Positions 1-10,209 are shown, counted from the first letter of the stretch. The stretch is DNA of 64,000 bases from Chryseobacterium sp. Bi04 (GCF_918698085.1 NZ_CAKKLP010000004.1:186001-250000); one strand, 5' to 3'. Numbers and translations: made by a program. The notes: a model not told the origin generated them from the sequence alone.

Positions 1-601
1 CATATTTCTGTCTCAGTGATATACTGGACTTTTTTTCGGATATTTTTTCTGCCTCATCTAACCCTTTTATAAGGCATAAGCGTACAGAGTCCGGTTGTTT
101 TTTGCTATGATCAAAATAACTGGAATAGTTGGAATAAAATAAGCTGCTGTAATAATGACGAACATCATTGTCCTTGATTTTTTCCAAATATTTTTTTGAA
201 GCCTGATATGCTTTGTGAGAATCTTCCAGAAATCCCAAATCTCCCAATGATTCCGCCTTCGTCCTGTACATATTAGATACGTCCTGTGGAGATGAATCTT
301 CATTGATATAGCTTTCCAGGTCCGTTGCTACTTCAATGACTTTCTCCGCATTATCCAATGTTGAATATGTTCGCATTAGTTCAGTACCAATGGGGAATGC
401 AATATTGTATTTATTTTCCTTTGCTGTCCTGTAGCATTTTTCCAGCTGTTTTATGGTGCTGTTTACGACACTTGTGCCACCGATCTTGTTTTGTATCTGA
501 TGTAATTCGTTCTTTAATTGTTCTTCGGATATTTTCTGGCTTTTTCCTAAAGTGAATAGGTGTAAGACAATGAGAAATAGAATAGCTTGATAAGCTCTCA
601 T
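1..601 (-). CDS. TPR-type protein, N-terminal part (runs off the window)
   Basis: The minus-strand frame is open from an ATG at 601 to the window edge, giving 200 residues without a stop. It starts with a hydrophobic signal-like stretch (AYQAILFLIVLHLF), followed by soluble helical sequence with TPR character (paired helices rich in Ala, Tyr and Leu, e.g. around YRTKAESLGDLGF and AYQASKKYLEKI). The layout resembles the N-terminal half of the TPR regulator at 46294-47769, so a C-terminal membrane helix and LuxR-type helix-turn-helix probably lie outside the window; that is inference. A shorter overlapping frame starting at 668 is in another phase and has no protein-like character. Confidence 0.7.
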   Translation of the reverse strand, partial: MRAYQAILFLIVLHLFTLGKSQKISEEQLKNELHQIQNKIGGTSVVNSTIKQLEKCYRTAKENKYNIAFPIGTELMRTYSTLDNAEKVIEVATDLESYINEDSSPQDVSNMYRTKAESLGDLGFLEDSHKAYQASKKYLEKIKDNDVRHYYSSLFYSNYSSYFDHSKKQPDSVRLCLIKGLDEAEKISEKKSSISLRQKY

Positions 602-874
602 TCGATTTGAATTCAATGGTAATTTGTTTAAAATGATGTTCTGACAAATATAAGAATATTTCAAGCAAATTGGCTGTTGTAAGAGGTTGAAAGATAATAT
701 AAATATTAATAATTAAGGGTGGTGTGGGTAAAAGAAGCTGATTTATGGACCTTCACTGTCCGGTCACGGATATATCGTTGTTTATAATTCTTGTGATGAA
801 ATCAGTTATAATCTAAAGTGATGTATCTTCAGTTTCCCTATCTGGCCATAATAGGTTTCAAATCCCCTAGTAGG

Positions 875-906
<32 letters not shown>

Positions 907-1228
907 GCCAAATCCAGTAATTTTGAAATAAAGGGTTGGTCGGATGTATATTATAATATTATTATTAAAGACCATCTTTTTATTTTTATTCTATTACAGG
1001 TTAGGCAGTGCTGTTTCTTACCTAGCATCATTCCGAAAGCCTTTCTGTGGTTGCGTTATTATAAAATAATTCAGTAAAATATGTTGTTATATATTCAGAA
1101 AAACACACAAGCATTTCTTTAAGTTATGTAGTTATATTTTATAATATTGTTAAAATTTATGGCAATGAACCTAGGTAATCAGCTATTTTAAAACACAATA
1201 CTTTTTTAATTACAAAAAAACAAAAATC

Positions 1229-1510
1229 ATGAAAAAAAAATTATTGTTGTATTTAGCATTCATGGCAACCATTTTTCTATATGGTCAGGTGGGGATGATC
1301 GCAGCGAGTAATGTACCACCCGGTAATTTCCCCGATCTTTCAGCTATGCTACATGGGGAATCATCCAATAGAGGCTTTCTTGGCCTTAGACCCGCATTGG
1401 TTTCAACAAGCAGTCTTTCTCCGGTTATAAATCCTAAAACAGAACTTTTAGTTTACAATTCTACTGATAGATTAACAAAGAGCTACGAATCAATTGATCA
1501 TAGAATTTGA
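1229..1510 (+). pseudogene. Truncated secreted surface protein
   Basis: The 93-residue product starts with a clear signal peptide (MKKKLLLYLAFMATIFLYGQ). It then carries the motif order NRGFLGLRPAL...LSPVINPKTELLVYNSTD, which in Bacteroidota surface proteins marks a short C-terminal domain that normally continues into an aromatic YYWNG-type ending. Here the frame stops about 15 residues after LLVYNST and that ending is missing, so it looks like a truncated or decayed member. The complete gene at 5992-6519 ends with the corresponding GMLVYDT...YNGTVWTFW. Function is unknown; a small secreted protein cannot be excluded. Confidence 0.55.
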
Positions 1511-1659
1511 GAAATAATTTCTTGGTTTTCGGTTGGGAGATATATCAAGCCAAATTGAATATGAATCTGAGCAAAACATCATATGAAGATGATGACGAAT
1601 TTTGGGAGTTCTAGGTTTATAATTGAAAGCAGTTTAGAGCAGTTTTTATTACAGTTATT

Positions 1660-2595
1660 ATGTACACAAATTTTTTTTCTTCTTTAATAGAAAAGAAGCG
1701 CCTAGCCATCGATGAGATCGAATATGAGAAAAGTATTTTATTTGATGTTTATACGCTTGTTCTTGTTTTTATTTTGATCAGTAACTTTTTATTGAACCTT
1801 ATTTTTCTTGAGGAACCTGTTTATGCAGCAATATTTTTGGGAATGGGGTTATGTATGTTCTGCACAATTTTTTTGTCAAACAAAATACGATTCAATAGAC
1901 ACGTACTGATGTTGCTCTTTATATTTTTGGGGGTTGTTATTTTTTATTGCGATACAGTAAGTGGGAGAGGGGTGATGAATTATTTAAGTTATATATCATT
2001 ATCAATTGCCGTAGCATTTTTTTTTGATTATGATAGAGACAGAGTTATCGTATTTATGCTTTTGGGGCTATATGTACTGTTTTTTTTGATAAACATCATT
2101 ACGGATTATTCTGTACTGACTTTTTTGCAGCAGAATCTTTCACCTGAAAAACAATGGTACGTTCGGGTTTATAAGGCAATGGAGATTGCTTTTTGTACGT
2201 TTGTCGGGATGTATTTTATTAACAGGAAAGAGAAAATAGTCATTAAATATTACGTCGAAAAAGAAAAAATGAATGATCTTATTAAAAAGACTGATAAGAT
2301 AAGTTTATCCAATAATCTGTATGAACTGGCTATAAGTAGAAATTCCTTATTTATTACCTATTTCAAGTCGCAATTTCCGGATTATTTCGAAAGAATTTTA
2401 GAATTCTGTCCAAATCTTGTTGCATCAGAATTGGAGATCTGTGCTTTGCTAAAATTAAACCTAAGTACTAAGGATATTGCGACTGCAACTAATACAACAA
2501 TTCGTTCTGTAGAAAATAAAAAATACAGGATACGGAAGAAGCTCAATCTGTCTTCTGAAACAGACCTCAATTCATATATGATCGTTACATTTTAA
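1660..2595 (+). CDS. Membrane-bound LuxR-type transcriptional regulator
   Basis: 311 residues. Roughly residues 30-190 form about six hydrophobic helices. A basic linker (about 195-230) follows, and a C-terminal helix-turn-helix of LuxR/GerE type occupies about 245-311. Visible hallmarks are ASELEICALLKLNLSTKDIA, the recognition-helix region TTIRSVENKKYRIRKKL, and a closing NLSSETDLNSYM. There is no receiver or kinase domain. The C-terminus is organised like that of the TPR regulator at 46294-47769 (SSKDIA...RLRKKLNINSEEDI), so the two share an output domain behind different sensor parts. It probably senses a membrane signal and regulates nearby surface-protein genes (inference). It stands alone, 150 bp after the truncated gene. 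Confidence 0.75.
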   Translation: MYTNFFSSLIEKKRLAIDEIEYEKSILFDVYTLVLVFILISNFLLNLIFLEEPVYAAIFLGMGLCMFCTIFLSNKIRFNRHVLMLLFIFLGVVIFYCDTVSGRGVMNYLSYISLSIAVAFFFDYDRDRVIVFMLLGLYVLFFLINIITDYSVLTFLQQNLSPEKQWYVRVYKAMEIAFCTFVGMYFINRKEKIVIKYYVEKEKMNDLIKKTDKISLSNNLYELAISRNSLFITYFKSQFPDYFERILEFCPNLVASELEICALLKLNLSTKDIATATNTTIRSVENKKYRIRKKLNLSSETDLNSYMIVTF

Positions 2596-2799
2596 TTTAA
2601 TTGGATTTAATGCGTTGATTTTTAAACAAATATGGATTTCAAGTAAATGTAAGTAAGCTAATGAGTATATGTGAGTGGCTTTTTTTTTGTTAGCTCTGAT
2701 GTTTGTTTTTAATATTGTATTGGTAAAAATAAGTTTGGCTGATAGGTACAGCCGCCCTTTATATTTCTATAAGTTTAACACACAAATGTCTTTATATAT

Positions 2800-2831
2800 A
2801 AGAGGTCAGACTGACTTAATTCTGACCTCTT
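2800..2831. terminator. Hairpin, 11-bp perfect arms
   Basis: Arms AAGAGGTCAGA (2800-2810) and TCTGACCTCTT (2821-2831) with a 10-nt loop. There is no long T-tract. It sits between the regulator and the next operon and cuts through a short hydrophobic frame at 2675-2872, which argues that frame is not a gene. Confidence 0.55.
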
Positions 2832-2895
2832 CATTGGATAAGCCCAATGTTGAGCATAATTTCCAACAATAGCAATTTTTATAAACATAAAACAA

Positions 2896-5800
2896 ATGAG
2901 AAAATTTAAATTATTTCTTTTCGTCTCAGTTATTTCTTCTGTCTGGCTTTACGGTCAGTCTCCTGGTGGGGTATCAACGGATTTATCTGTATGGTACAAA
3001 GCTGATGCTGGTATTACAACCAATGCTTCCAAGAAGGTGACACAATGGGACTCTTCCTCACCTACTTCAGTAATTTTGACTCCAAGTGGTACAGCATATA
3101 TCCCATATAATGATCAGACCACTTATACCAATATGTGGAACTTTAACCCAACGCTATCTTATGATGGAACGAATAATTACTTAAGAAACACGACAACAGC
3201 TTATTTGAACCCTGCTGGTTCTGTACATTATATTGCAGTTGCAAGACTTTCCAGTATGACAAATGCATATAGGAATTTATTTGCCATAGCCGGAAATGAT
3301 GATGGGTTTTTCTTGGCTGTGAATAGTAACACAGTCTATCCAATGCCAACAATTGGTAATAATTTTAATTACCCGGCGGCTGGTCCGTCGTCAACTAATA
3401 CATTTGGTATATATTCGGCGATATTGCCTAAAACAACGAGCCAAGGTTCTCAAAGAGGTTTTAATAGTGGAACAAGAAAAATTTATACTTCGCCATATCC
3501 TATAACGGGTGGGGCGTACGCTTTACCCACTACCGGTATCGGTGCTTATTTGGGTGCAGACGGAACTACGGGAGATAACTTTCAGGGAGATATTGCAGAG
3601 GTAATTTTATACCATAGCATTTCAGGAGGCGATTTGACTGATGCTGATCTTCAAAAGATACACAGTTATTTGGCAATCAAATATGGTATTACACTGGAAG
3701 CGTCGCAGAATTATGTTTCCTCTACAGGTTCTACGGTCTGGAATGAAACTATCAATACAGCTTATTACCATAACGTTTTCGGAATTGCCCGCGATGATAC
3801 TGGCACTTTATACCAGAAGCAATCAAAAAGTGTGAATCTTAGTCAGAAACTAATTGTGGGAGCAGGAAATTCACTATTTAATACGAATTCCGCCAACACC
3901 AATACTTTAATAGATGGACAATTCCTTATTGTGGGAGATAATGGATTAAAACAATCATTATCCATTCCTCTATTATATCCAACTGCACCAGGCGGAGAAG
4001 TTAATAACAGGTTTTCTTCTGTCTGGAAGGTTCAGAACACAGGGAATACAGGGACTGTAACTATTGCTTGGCCTAAAGGAACTTCTAATCTTCATTTGGT
4101 TCGTTCAACAAATGAAAGTTTCGATGCCGCGGATCAGTTTATCCCAATGACTTTAGAAACGACGTTGAATGGTGTGGTTTACAATATGGCAACGGTGACT
4201 TTTAATAACGGAGAGTTCTTCACTTTCGCTGGCTATGCTCATGCTCCTGGGGGAGTAGTCAATAACTTAGGTTATTGGTACAGAGCAGATAAAAATGCGG
4301 TGAATACAGGTGAAGGAACTGATGTTACATCATGGACAGATTTCTTTTCTGGGACGGTCTCTTCCAAAATGTATGAAAATACATTTCCAAAATATGTAAA
4401 AGGTGCAGCCAATTACTTCAATTATAACCCAGGGATCAATTTTACGGCAGTAAAGCAATCGCTAGGTAATGATCAGATCGCATCTACGGTAACCTCCACG
4501 GATTATGATATTTTTACTTTTACAAAAGAAGGATGGGCACCTCTGAATAATGCTAATAATAGAATTTTCAGCGCATTGGCAAATATCAATTTTCAAAGAG
4601 GGGATATTGCTTATTGGGATGGTATAGGAGTTAATAAAAGATTTGCAGGTAATACAGCTGATGAGGTAGAAAGTGTAACTGTAAACATCACAGATAGATA
4701 TCTTGCTGTACCGGGCGGTATTAATTTTGCGGCCACTATTCCTAGTATAATGTATAATCGATTTGGAAATACCACTGTGTCTAGAGGTTTAAATGGAGGT
4801 GCCAACGGAGCTAATGGAGTATTTAGTCCAAGAGGAATATTAACAGGTGGACATGTTTTTGGTTCTACAATATTCAATAGTAATGGGTCTGATAACGATA
4901 ATGCTGCTGGTCATATAGGCGAAGCTATTATTTACGGATCAGGTAACCTTACCGAAACAGAACGCAGAAGAGTAGATTCCTATTTGGCAATCAAATATGG
5001 TCTTACTTTGGGACGTACTGCCACAAACCATTATTTATCTTCAGCAGAAACTGTTGTATGGAATGGCGCTCAGAATACATCTTATAACAGCAATATATTT
5101 GGTCTTGGACGAGATGACATCAGTGCTTTGCATCAAAAGGTATCGGTAAGTGTTAACAACGCAGCCATCCTTACGATGGCGACTAGTAATGATTTTGTTA
5201 CAGATAACCTTGATGCGTCCAGAACAGTTATTTCTGATGATCAGGAGTTCTTCATTGCTGGTGATAACAATGACACAGATCTACCTATGGTGAATGTGAC
5301 TTTGGGCAGTAATACTGGTAAAATCATACAGAGAAAATGGCTTTCGCAGAGAACAGGCACCCTAGAAAACACCTATTTCCAAGCAGATCTATCCGCTTAC
5401 GAAGGCCAATTCAATATTCCTGGTACTACTGTTTATATGGTAATTGGCGATGATGATACCTTTACAACCAATAGACTATTGATTCCTGGTACCAAAGTAG
5501 GTAACAAATGGATATTCAATCATAATTTCGATTCTGAAAACACAAAAAGATACTTCACGTTCGGTGTACTAACTACTGAAGTCTGTTATAAGCCTGGAGC
5601 TATTGCTACAGCAGGAAACCCGGCATTGATTAGTAAGGTAGGAATCAGTTCATTGACAAGAGCCGGGATTCAGAATTCAGATAACTGGCCGGCAGTTCGT
5701 AACGGAGCTTGGCTGGTTCTGGAAGCCAGAACGAAAGGTTTTGTTGTGAACAGAATGCCTTTTGACACTTCTGGAAACCCGGAAGGAATTCCGGCTGCTG

Positions 5801-5919
5801 ATTTTGTTGAAGGAATGTTGGTGTATGATACCACCAATAAATGTCTGAAAATGTATACTTCTCAGAATGGAGGTTCATTTGCATGGTTTTGTATCAGTAC
5901 ACAAACCTGCCCTGATTAA
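2896..5919 (+). CDS. Large secreted protein with two LamG-like/DUF8202-type repeats
   Basis: 1007 residues with signal peptide MRKFKLFLFVSVISSVWLYG. Two homologous units are visible, about residues 25-450 and 455-880. Each opens with a W-Y-(K/R)-A-D motif (VWYKADAGI; YWYRADKNA), continues to a SYLAIKYG(I/L)TL motif (about 256 and 694) and then VWN...N(V/I)FG(I/L)(A/G)RDD. This is the common jelly-roll/DUF8202 arrangement of Bacteroidota surface proteins. The last 110 residues form a different domain (GAWLVLEARTKGFVVNRM...EGMLVYDTTNKCLKMY) related to the C-termini at 1229 and 5992. No typical T9SS type A tail is seen. It is likely an exported adhesin or carbohydrate-binding surface protein. 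The gene at 5992 follows 72 bp downstream, probably in one transcript. Confidence 0.8.
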   Translation: MRKFKLFLFVSVISSVWLYGQSPGGVSTDLSVWYKADAGITTNASKKVTQWDSSSPTSVILTPSGTAYIPYNDQTTYTNMWNFNPTLSYDGTNNYLRNTTTAYLNPAGSVHYIAVARLSSMTNAYRNLFAIAGNDDGFFLAVNSNTVYPMPTIGNNFNYPAAGPSSTNTFGIYSAILPKTTSQGSQRGFNSGTRKIYTSPYPITGGAYALPTTGIGAYLGADGTTGDNFQGDIAEVILYHSISGGDLTDADLQKIHSYLAIKYGITLEASQNYVSSTGSTVWNETINTAYYHNVFGIARDDTGTLYQKQSKSVNLSQKLIVGAGNSLFNTNSANTNTLIDGQFLIVGDNGLKQSLSIPLLYPTAPGGEVNNRFSSVWKVQNTGNTGTVTIAWPKGTSNLHLVRSTNESFDAADQFIPMTLETTLNGVVYNMATVTFNNGEFFTFAGYAHAPGGVVNNLGYWYRADKNAVNTGEGTDVTSWTDFFSGTVSSKMYENTFPKYVKGAANYFNYNPGINFTAVKQSLGNDQIASTVTSTDYDIFTFTKEGWAPLNNANNRIFSALANINFQRGDIAYWDGIGVNKRFAGNTADEVESVTVNITDRYLAVPGGINFAATIPSIMYNRFGNTTVSRGLNGGANGANGVFSPRGILTGGHVFGSTIFNSNGSDNDNAAGHIGEAIIYGSGNLTETERRRVDSYLAIKYGLTLGRTATNHYLSSAETVVWNGAQNTSYNSNIFGLGRDDISALHQKVSVSVNNAAILTMATSNDFVTDNLDASRTVISDDQEFFIAGDNNDTDLPMVNVTLGSNTGKIIQRKWLSQRTGTLENTYFQADLSAYEGQFNIPGTTVYMVIGDDDTFTTNRLLIPGTKVGNKWIFNHNFDSENTKRYFTFGVLTTEVCYKPGAIATAGNPALISKVGISSLTRAGIQNSDNWPAVRNGAWLVLEARTKGFVVNRMPFDTSGNPEGIPAADFVEGMLVYDTTNKCLKMYTSQNGGSFAWFCISTQTCPD

Positions 5920-5991
5920 ATATAATTTTTGAGAGCCTCAGAAAAGTAATGCAATATTTAGGTTCTCGTTTTCCTTTAAACTAAAATTACA

Positions 5992-6519
5992 ATGGTTAAA
6001 AATATAATAGTACTAGGCAGTTTTTTAATGGCTGCTTCTACACAGGCACAAATAGGAATAAGCAGAGAAAGCGTAAGCAACGGTTCGGTTTCTTTAGAAT
6101 TTGGAGATAACGAAAGTAAAGGTCTTCTTCTTCCCTATGTTACAGATAAAACCGGAATTACCGAAAATGGAACTGTTCTTTTTGATACAACAGATCATAA
6201 AGTAAAATACTTAAAAGATGCCAACACATGGTTTGATCTGAGCGTAGACTCATCAGGAACTGCAGATCTGAGTATTCAGGCGGCTGATAGAGAAGAGCAG
6301 CCGGGAGCTAAGGTTTGTATAAGTACAGCTGCAGGAGGAACAGACACCACAAAAGGAATCCTGGTACTTGCTGATGCAGATAAAGCAATGATACTGCCCA
6401 AAGTAGCAAGCCCTCATTTAAATATTATCAATCCAAGTGCCGGAATGCTGGTGTATGATACTGTAAAGAGACAGCTAGCGGTCTATAATGGTACAGTTTG
6501 GACGTTTTGGAGACCCTGA
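5992..6519 (+). CDS. Secreted surface protein with GMLVYDT-type C-terminal domain
   Basis: 175 residues with signal peptide (VKNIIVLGSFLMAASTQAQ). Two copies of the same motif set are visible: ESKGLLLPYVTDK...GTVLFDTTDHKVKYLKDANTWFDL (about 39-80) and DKAMILPKVASPHLN...GMLVYDTVKRQLAVYNG (about 128-170). The protein is complete, ending with an aromatic TVWTFW stretch. It lies 72 bp after the 1007-residue protein, which carries the same domain at its C-terminus, and ahead of a terminator, so the two form an operon. Function is unknown; the context suggests a cell-surface role. Confidence 0.7.
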   Translation: MVKNIIVLGSFLMAASTQAQIGISRESVSNGSVSLEFGDNESKGLLLPYVTDKTGITENGTVLFDTTDHKVKYLKDANTWFDLSVDSSGTADLSIQAADREEQPGAKVCISTAAGGTDTTKGILVLADADKAMILPKVASPHLNIINPSAGMLVYDTVKRQLAVYNGTVWTFWRP

Positions 6520-6614
6520 AATAAAAAGGAATTTGTTTCACAACTAAATGATGTGGGTTGAGAATCCGTTATTTAAAAACCATTCTCTGACAAGGAGGTC
6601 GAGAGAAATCATAA

Positions 6615-6652
6615 AAAGAGTCCGTTTTCACTAGTTGTGAGACGGACTCTTT
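6615..6652 (+). terminator. Terminator of the 2896-6519 operon
   Basis: Arms AAAGAGTCCG (6615-6624) and CGGACTCTTT (6643-6652), perfectly complementary, with further TCAC/GTGA pairing in the loop and an A-run before the left arm. Confidence 0.75.
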
Positions 6653-7028
6653 GTAGTCTTGTGAACTTAAGAGGATGCTGTCCAAACTCTTTTTTTACTG
6701 ATTTAGAAAATATTTTAGAAATATGTATTTGAAAATGAATTATTTATATTTTTGTTTGAATCCTGTTGACAATTTTTAATATTTCGATACAAAAAATGAA
6801 CCTCATTGACTTATAGATTATTACTGCTTTTGAGGGACAGTTGAATGGCAATTGCTTGATAAACTGATAATTACTAATCCAAAGGTAGTTGTATTTATAA
6901 TTTAAAGTCGTAATCTAATACCAATCTTGGAACAGATTGTACCAATGTATTTATTGCTGGTTAGAATTATTTTTAATTTTTTAAGGCTATTTTTACTTTT
7001 CAGTCGTCCTATATATAGATACAATTAA

Positions 7029-7163
7029 ATTAATCAGTACACACTATTTAATGACGATGAGCAAGCAATTATTATTTTAACCAAGAATGGAATTCAGGTA
7101 AATGAGAAGGATGCTAAAATTATATTGGAATTACTATATTTTAATAGCAAAAAACTACAATAA
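7029..7163 (+). pseudogene. Fragment of a small conserved flavobacterial protein
   Basis: Without an ATG, this frame encodes the stretch DDEQAIIILTKNGIQVNEKD followed by AKIILELLYF. That pattern (hydrophobic helix, K-N-G-(I/L)-x-V-(N/S)-(E)-x-x-A-K-x-I-(L/I)-x-F-L-Y) recalls very small orphan proteins common in Chryseobacterium relatives. The start is missing and the end is cut after a few residues. Family assignment is from memory and uncertain. Confidence 0.35.
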
Positions 7164-7352
7164 GCCAAAAGAGAGAAAAAAGTTCTAACCTTAAGGAGAT
7201 TTCGAATACGTAATGATTGTAGATTAAAAGCCTATTGTGGTACTTTCAGGCTGTTTATTTCAAGCATGCTCAGTATTTTACATTTAAAATATCGAACACC
7301 AAAAGTCAGATTTGCAAAAGTTTGATAAAGAGATATTTATGGGTAAAAAAAA

Positions 7353-7377
7353 GAGACAACTATCAAATAGTTGTCTC
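7353..7377 (-). terminator. Terminator of the glycosyltransferase gene
   Basis: Perfect arms GAGACAACTAT (7353-7363) and ATAGTTGTCTC (7367-7377) with a 3-nt loop. Read on the minus strand it is followed by eight T. It lies 250 bp past the stop of the minus-strand gene at 7628-8770. Confidence 0.85.
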
Positions 7378-7627
7378 CTTCAGTGAACAAGACGAGTGTA
7401 TCTTCAAACACTTTTATCGATGATTTGGTTCGATTAAGCCAAATTAAACAAGAATTACAAACTCTATATTTATCAAATAATTTCTTTTAGTTTTTGTCTA
7501 TGGCTATTTAATTCTAAAAATTAATAGCAAGCAGCAGTGGAATAGTAAATCTTTAGTTGGCTTCAATTTAGCTTTTAAAAGTAATAATAATTAGCAAGTT
7601 GGTACGATCTCCTCACTTGGCTATGAC

Positions 7628-8770
7628 CTATGATAGAATATGTAATATTTCTTGCTCAATCTTTTGGTTGTGAAGCTTGAAACTAATTTTTTTCTGGTTT
7701 TCTTTGATGGACTCCACAAGTTCTCGATTGTTAATAAATACCATCATCGCATCTTTTAACCTTTCTATGGAAAAATCTACAATTAAACCTGTTTTATTGT
7801 GGATAATCATTTCTCTTACTCCTCCTACGTCTGTACTTATGATGGGTTTATTCAAAGCCAATGCTTCACCTAATGCTAAAGGATATGCCTCATAGCGAGA
7901 TGGTTGAATATAATAGTCAGCTCCGGAGATATAAGGATATGGATTGTCTTTCTGCCCTATTAGAATAAATGAATCTTCTACATTCTCCAAGATTACTTTT
8001 TTCTTTAACTGTTTATAATCAAATCCGTTCCCAATTATAAGAATATAATGCTCAACTCCTTGGCGAATTAATTCTATATGTGCTTCCAGAAGAACATCAT
8101 ATCCTTTTTGAAAAACCAATCTTCCTGTAGATACAAAGATGTGCTTTTTACCTTTTAGCTGTTTAGTATCAAAAATAGATTCTTTTGCCTTTGACAGAAT
8201 AGATTGGTGATCAAAGATATTGTATATACAAATTCCATTTGCTATACTACCTTTAGAATATAACTCGACATTTGCTTGGGTAGTGCGAGAAACAAAAACT
8301 GTAGTATCACATTGCTTCATAAATTTAATTGTCTGGTTTGCTTGCTTTTTGGATTCGAAAAAGCGGATGTCTGAATGAAACCAATTTATTTTTTTTGATT
8401 TTGTAAAGGGACTATTCACAATATCCTGCAAATTAGCATGCATAAAAGCTACTTCTACATCAGGTATTATTCCAATTCTTTTTTTAAATAGAGATGGGAT
8501 ATATTTATATTTTATCAGATTTAACCTTCTTAATACCAATTGAATAAATAGAATTGTTTTTTTTTCTGAAAGTTCTTCTCTTCCTTCTACTAAATAATGT
8601 AGCTTAACGTGTTTGGGAATCTCTTTTTTCAGGTCACCCTGATATATGTTGAGCAGTAAATGAATTTCAAACTTATTTTGATCTAATCTATTTAAAAGAT
8701 CCAGTAATACTTTTTGTACACCACCCATTTCCATAGAACGTAATCTGAATAGAATCTTTCTTTTATCCAT
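7628..8770 (-). CDS. Family 4 glycosyltransferase (GT-B fold)
   Basis: 380 residues, no signal peptide. The N-terminal motif FRLRSMEMGGVQKVLLDL matches the GGVxxxxxxL nucleotide-sugar transferase start. The C-terminal donor-binding half has STGRLVFQKGYDVLLEAH, then the EX7E motif in PSRYEAYPLALGEALALNKP and ISTDVGGVREMI. It transfers a sugar from an activated donor in the cytoplasm, typically for surface polysaccharide or glycan synthesis; the acceptor cannot be inferred. It is unusual as a lone gene, with no other polysaccharide genes next to it. It has its own terminator and, 610 bp upstream, a shared-type promoter at 9380-9436. Very AT-rich. Confidence 0.85.
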   Translation of the reverse strand: MDKRKILFRLRSMEMGGVQKVLLDLLNRLDQNKFEIHLLLNIYQGDLKKEIPKHVKLHYLVEGREELSEKKTILFIQLVLRRLNLIKYKYIPSLFKKRIGIIPDVEVAFMHANLQDIVNSPFTKSKKINWFHSDIRFFESKKQANQTIKFMKQCDTTVFVSRTTQANVELYSKGSIANGICIYNIFDHQSILSKAKESIFDTKQLKGKKHIFVSTGRLVFQKGYDVLLEAHIELIRQGVEHYILIIGNGFDYKQLKKKVILENVEDSFILIGQKDNPYPYISGADYYIQPSRYEAYPLALGEALALNKPIISTDVGGVREMIIHNKTGLIVDFSIERLKDAMMVFINNRELVESIKENQKKISFKLHNQKIEQEILHILS

Positions 8771-9379
8771 AAAATTAATTATATAAACTATATTTGTATA
8801 ACAATGATGAAATTTTTCAGTTTTTTATATAATGAGCTAGAACTGTTTTGGTAAAAATGTGAGCATTGTTGTGACACACTTTTCTACTTATTGCATTGTA
8901 TTGAGCTTTAGAAAATCATAATTCTTTGGAAAATGGAAAACCAAAAAATGATTCAAAATAAGGTCTCGTAAAAAGTAAGAGTGGCTCTTATATCTAAATG
9001 AAATGTGCACTCAATTATTTGACCTTACTTCTTTGCATCAATATCATTTCAATATCAACTTCCTCAAAAGTTATCCAATTTTCGGATCTACTTCTTGGTC
9101 GACATTAATTCTCTCATCTTGCCTATTATTAATAATAATGTGTAATTGTAGATTTTACATTATTATCCTTGACATTTTTTTTGCGATAAAGTGAGATTAA
9201 CTTTTTTGATTTCACTGAAACTTTAAAAAAAAGCATTTCATTGAGCCGCGCTGTGTATACATTATCAGTTAATTATTAGGTTAGTATATCACTTTTATTG
9301 ATCTTTATCAATTCCCTTAATGAGATGTCCTCATTTATAATATATTAAGTTAAATGGTAAGCAATTTAATATCAAGTAC

Positions 9380-9436
9380 CAAATGTATATAAGATAAATG
9401 GATTGAAAAAACATAGGTGTATCACACATATATCTC
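9380..9436 (-). promoter_or_regulatory. Shared-type promoter 1 (GAGATA-N5-GTGATA, 32 bp, TACATTTG)
   Basis: Read on the minus strand: GAGATA (9436-9431), TATGT, GTGATA (9425-9420), a 32-bp spacer with a T6 run starting nine bases in, then a -7 box TACATTTG (9387-9380). It points leftward to the glycosyltransferase, whose ATG is 610 bp away; no small gene is visible in between. Repeats, 32-bp spacing and -7 box match the seven other complete sites in the window. Confidence 0.7.
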
Positions 9437-10192
9437 ATTTGAAAATTGTAATTTTTTGGTATTGTTCCGAAGCCGGTCTTTTGGAAATGATCTGGGGGAA
9501 TGGCTTTGTACCTACTAGCATTCACATACTACCTATCGGTAAACTTCATGATGCTTTTAGAATTAAAATCATCTAAATAATCAAAAAAAAATTAATTTTT
9601 AAAAAGTAAACTATATTTCATTACTTTATTACTTTCAAAATATAACTCTGTATATTGCATATGCTTAACGTGGGCATCAAAGCATTTGCAAATTTTATAA
9701 ATGATATATTATATATTTGGCCGGCAGTTATATTTCATAATATTATGAGATTCAGAAGATGCATTTCATTGATGTTATAATAGGAATAATTTATTAATTA
9801 AGCTTTCTATTCCTCCAAGAACCAAATTGCTAAAAATTAAAGAATTAATTACATACAGACCAAAACGTAATCGCAAGAGAACTGACAATGGTCGTGAACT
9901 TCTATTTAAAGTTTTACCTGTTTCTGTACATATAGTTACATTGAGTGGCAGTATATATAATCTGGAACCTGGTTAAAATGGATGTTTAGAACGGTTAAAC
10001 AATATATAGAAGAAGTTTTGGATGCGTGTTTGGATTTCTAAAGGACATAGATGCAATTTCTTAGGAGCGACAGACTGATTAGTAGTCATTAGCATAATTT
10101 TTAAAGGGCCTTACTCCATGGTTATATGCTGAAGAAATTTTAGTATATTTTATATTTAATAACTGGTTGTAAAAGGGGGTAAGTCTTCTATA

Positions 10193-10209
10193 TATCACAT
10201 AGATATCTC
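10193..10209 (-). promoter_or_regulatory. Isolated repeat pair without -7 box
   Basis: GAGATA-TCTAT-GTGATA on the minus strand, a full match to the repeat part of the shared promoters. The bases 32 bp downstream read ATTAAATA, not TAnnTTTG, and no T-run is present. It may be a dead site or a site used at another position. Confidence 0.4.

Larger units (their letters stand above)
6653..7627. other. Non-coding stretch with one gene remnant
   Basis: There is no intact gene in this 975 bp. It holds the fragment at 7029-7163 and the terminator at 7353-7377. A frame at 7235-7423 runs straight through that terminator and has no protein-like composition. Confidence 0.6.

Noticed and set aside
2661..2717. 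TGAGTATATGTGAGTGG followed by T9 and TAATATTG before the 2896 gene
   Set aside because: General layout is reminiscent but the half-sites read TGAGT with a 10-bp period and spacing is off; not counted.
2675..2872. 65-codon hydrophobic frame as a gene
   Set aside because: It runs through the hairpin at 2800-2831 and has no family resemblance.
7235..7423. 62-codon frame as a gene
   Set aside because: It crosses the glycosyltransferase terminator on the other strand and has chance-like composition.
9129..9241. Minus-strand small peptide behind the 9380 promoter
   Set aside because: Careful reading of the A-run gives a stop after nine codons.
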